Positions 21,357-22,454 of a DNA stretch of 22,454 bases are shown piece by piece; the stretch's first letter is position 1; each line of letters begins with the position of its first letter. Source of the stretch: a virus. Position numbers and translations under genes: made by a program. The DNA lies in IMG/VR virus record IMGVR_UViG_3300025418_000046, positions 1 to 22,454 of that record; one strand, given 5' to 3'. The notes beneath the pieces were generated by a model. It saw only the letters and a program-made list of their open reading frames with translations, did not search any database and had not been told where the DNA came from.

Positions 21357-22454
21357 TTACCTCGCTAGAGAATTTTTGAATGGGTTTTCTGCAAAACAAG
21401 CGTACACAAAAGTTCCGCTGCTAGTGTTTGGTTGAGTAGTACACCTGAGTTTGAATCCATTGCTCAAAAAGTCAATTGTTCCACCTGCATTTCCTCCAGC
21501 TTCTGCGCCAGATGTGTCAGCAAACAACTCATTATTCATTACGTTGTAGTTGTCTCTTGATGTATCAAGAATCCACCAATCACCTACGGTGTCAGTGCGT
21601 TTAATGATTATGTAGCGAGGACGGAAACCTGTGTACACGAACGTGCCATCAGTAGACCCGTTGCCCGTGTATGACCCAAACTTGGAGAAGCCTGCTACTT
21701 GTGACCAGCAGTAGGCGACGTAAGTTACAGAACTTGTGTTTTCATCTGAACCCGTGCCGATGGTAAATACTGAACTTGTTGGAGATGTGTTATTCCAATA
21801 CACTGAACTTGCAAACGAAGCATTTGTAAGGTTCAAATACACACCACTCGTGTTGCCTAATGACGCATGATATGTAGTCCAGTTTGATGTGCCGCTTCTT
21901 GCTTTAATAATAATCATGCTCGGCGCAACACCCAATCCGTGACCAATAGTGCCAACAGCGCCTGTGCCTGTGTAGGTGACGATGCTAAATCCAGCCGTAG
22001 CATTCACACTCACAGTTGATGTGATAGAGCCGTTGGTGTTGGATGATGATGAGCCAGCGCCTGCTTGCCATTGCCAAGCCACATAACTATCTCCGCTTCC
22101 GTTTGTGTCTGCATAACCTCCCGCAGTAAATCCGTTTGAATTAAATGCTGTAACAGAATTAGAAAATGTTTGTTCTGCCGTGGTTGTATTTGTCTGAAGT
22201 GCTTTTGTAGTTCCTCTCAAAACGTCATACAAACTATGAAAGTTTGTTGCGCTTCTATCTTTAGTCCAAACAAAGTCAGGTTTGAACGACACGCCAGTTG
22301 TTGTGTTGGCGCTGTTCAAAATGTTTTGCGTACTGCCATTACCCGTATACGTCGTAGCAGCAAAGTAGTTAGCACCATTGCTGATTGTTGGCGTTGGCAA
22401 GTTGTATGTGTTCAGAGCCACAAAGCCTGTGGGTGGGGTGTAGCTGAACGGGCG
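21357..22454 (-). CDS. Fibre/receptor-binding-type protein, C-terminal 366 codons (5' end off window)
   Basis: The frame is open to the right edge. A GTG at 22421 could be taken as a start, but the upstream in-frame residues RPFSYTPPTGF join smoothly to VALNTYNLPTP and form a recurrent linker motif of phage tail proteins, so the gene most likely begins outside the window. The visible part is beta-rich with Gly/Ser/Thr/Asn strands: a first unit with FKPDFVWTKDRSATNFHSLYD and DSYVAWQWQAG, a second with SFGTY-like repeats and GFRPRYIIIKRTDTVGDWWI. It ends in YACFAENPFKNSLAR, which I recall as a conserved end of uncharacterised tail proteins (DUF7483-like). It is probably part of the adsorption apparatus. 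Confidence 0.8.
   Translation of the reverse strand, partial: RPFSYTPPTGFVALNTYNLPTPTISNGANYFAATTYTGNGSTQNILNSANTTTGVSFKPDFVWTKDRSATNFHSLYDVLRGTTKALQTNTTTAEQTFSNSVTAFNSNGFTAGGYADTNGSGDSYVAWQWQAGAGSSSSNTNGSITSTVSVNATAGFSIVTYTGTGAVGTIGHGLGVAPSMIIIKARSGTSNWTTYHASLGNTSGVYLNLTNASFASSVYWNNTSPTSSVFTIGTGSDENTSSVTYVAYCWSQVAGFSKFGSYTGNGSTDGTFVYTGFRPRYIIIKRTDTVGDWWILDTSRDNYNVMNNELFADTSGAEAGGNAGGTIDFLSNGFKLRCTTQPNTSSGTFVYACFAENPFKNSLAR

Noticed and set aside
1-22454. tRNA genes, CRISPR arrays, insertion sequences or attachment sites
   Set aside because: No cloverleaf-like segment, spaced direct repeats, transposase motif or integrase was seen, and nearly every base is accounted for by minus-strand genes.

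Overview
The window is part of a tailed-phage (or prophage) genome. Every gene I can support reads on the minus strand, so transcription runs from right to left. Genes are packed end to end: most junctions are 4-base ATGA or 1-base TGATG/TAATG overlaps, or gaps of 1-15 bases, and the largest gap is 39 bases. The lysis genes (a Rz/Rz1 spanin pair with an outer-membrane lipoprotein, and a GH19 endolysin without a signal peptide) point to a Gram-negative host. Resemblance to uncultured aquatic phages, perhaps of Burkholderiales-like hosts, is from memory only and is a weak inference. Terminase, portal, capsid and replication genes are not in the window. I saw no tRNA, rRNA, CRISPR array, insertion sequence or convincing terminator.

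Layout in transcription order (right to left). (1) Host recognition, 22454-19752: the 3' part of a fibre-like gene cut by the right edge, a small fibre-associated protein, and a tail-collar fibre protein. (2) Membrane and lysis cassette, 19748-17116: an unknown protein with a C-terminal membrane anchor, a small membrane/coiled-coil protein, a cysteine-rich lipoprotein, a probable two-helix holin that starts at TTG, the Rz inner-membrane spanin with the Rz1 lipoprotein wholly nested in another frame, and the GH19 endolysin. (3) Tail/virion block, 17100-10012: a 730-aa tail or connector-like protein with a duplicated beta-rich module, a 96-aa protein, a 621-aa Gly/Ala/Gln-rich virion-type protein, a GNAT acetyltransferase, and a 749-aa Gln/Ala-rich virion-type protein. 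(4) From 10000 through the left edge, a single uninterrupted reading frame of at least 3,333 codons encodes a giant polyvalent protein.

The giant protein carries, in order, a glycine-zipper-like N-terminal region, an adenine-N6 DNA methyltransferase (motif I near residue 978, NPPF at 1035-1038), a Strawberry-notch-type superfamily 2 helicase (Walker A near 1391-1399, DESH at 1537-1540, arginine-finger motif near 1942-1945), a HELMH zinc-protease-like motif (2615-2619), and a C-terminal region that leaves the window. Methyltransferase plus helicase on one chain recalls phage P1 DarB, an antirestriction protein carried in the virion. The likely reading is a virion-packaged, co-injected protein that protects incoming DNA.

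The most surprising feature lies inside this giant gene. At 6507-6112, exactly where the giant protein becomes a Gly/Pro/Arg/Glu-rich linker between methyltransferase and helicase, another frame encodes a 131-aa acidic, ordinary-looking protein. It is preceded by a perfect AAGGAG ribosome binding site 7 bases before its ATG. It looks like an overprinted gene.
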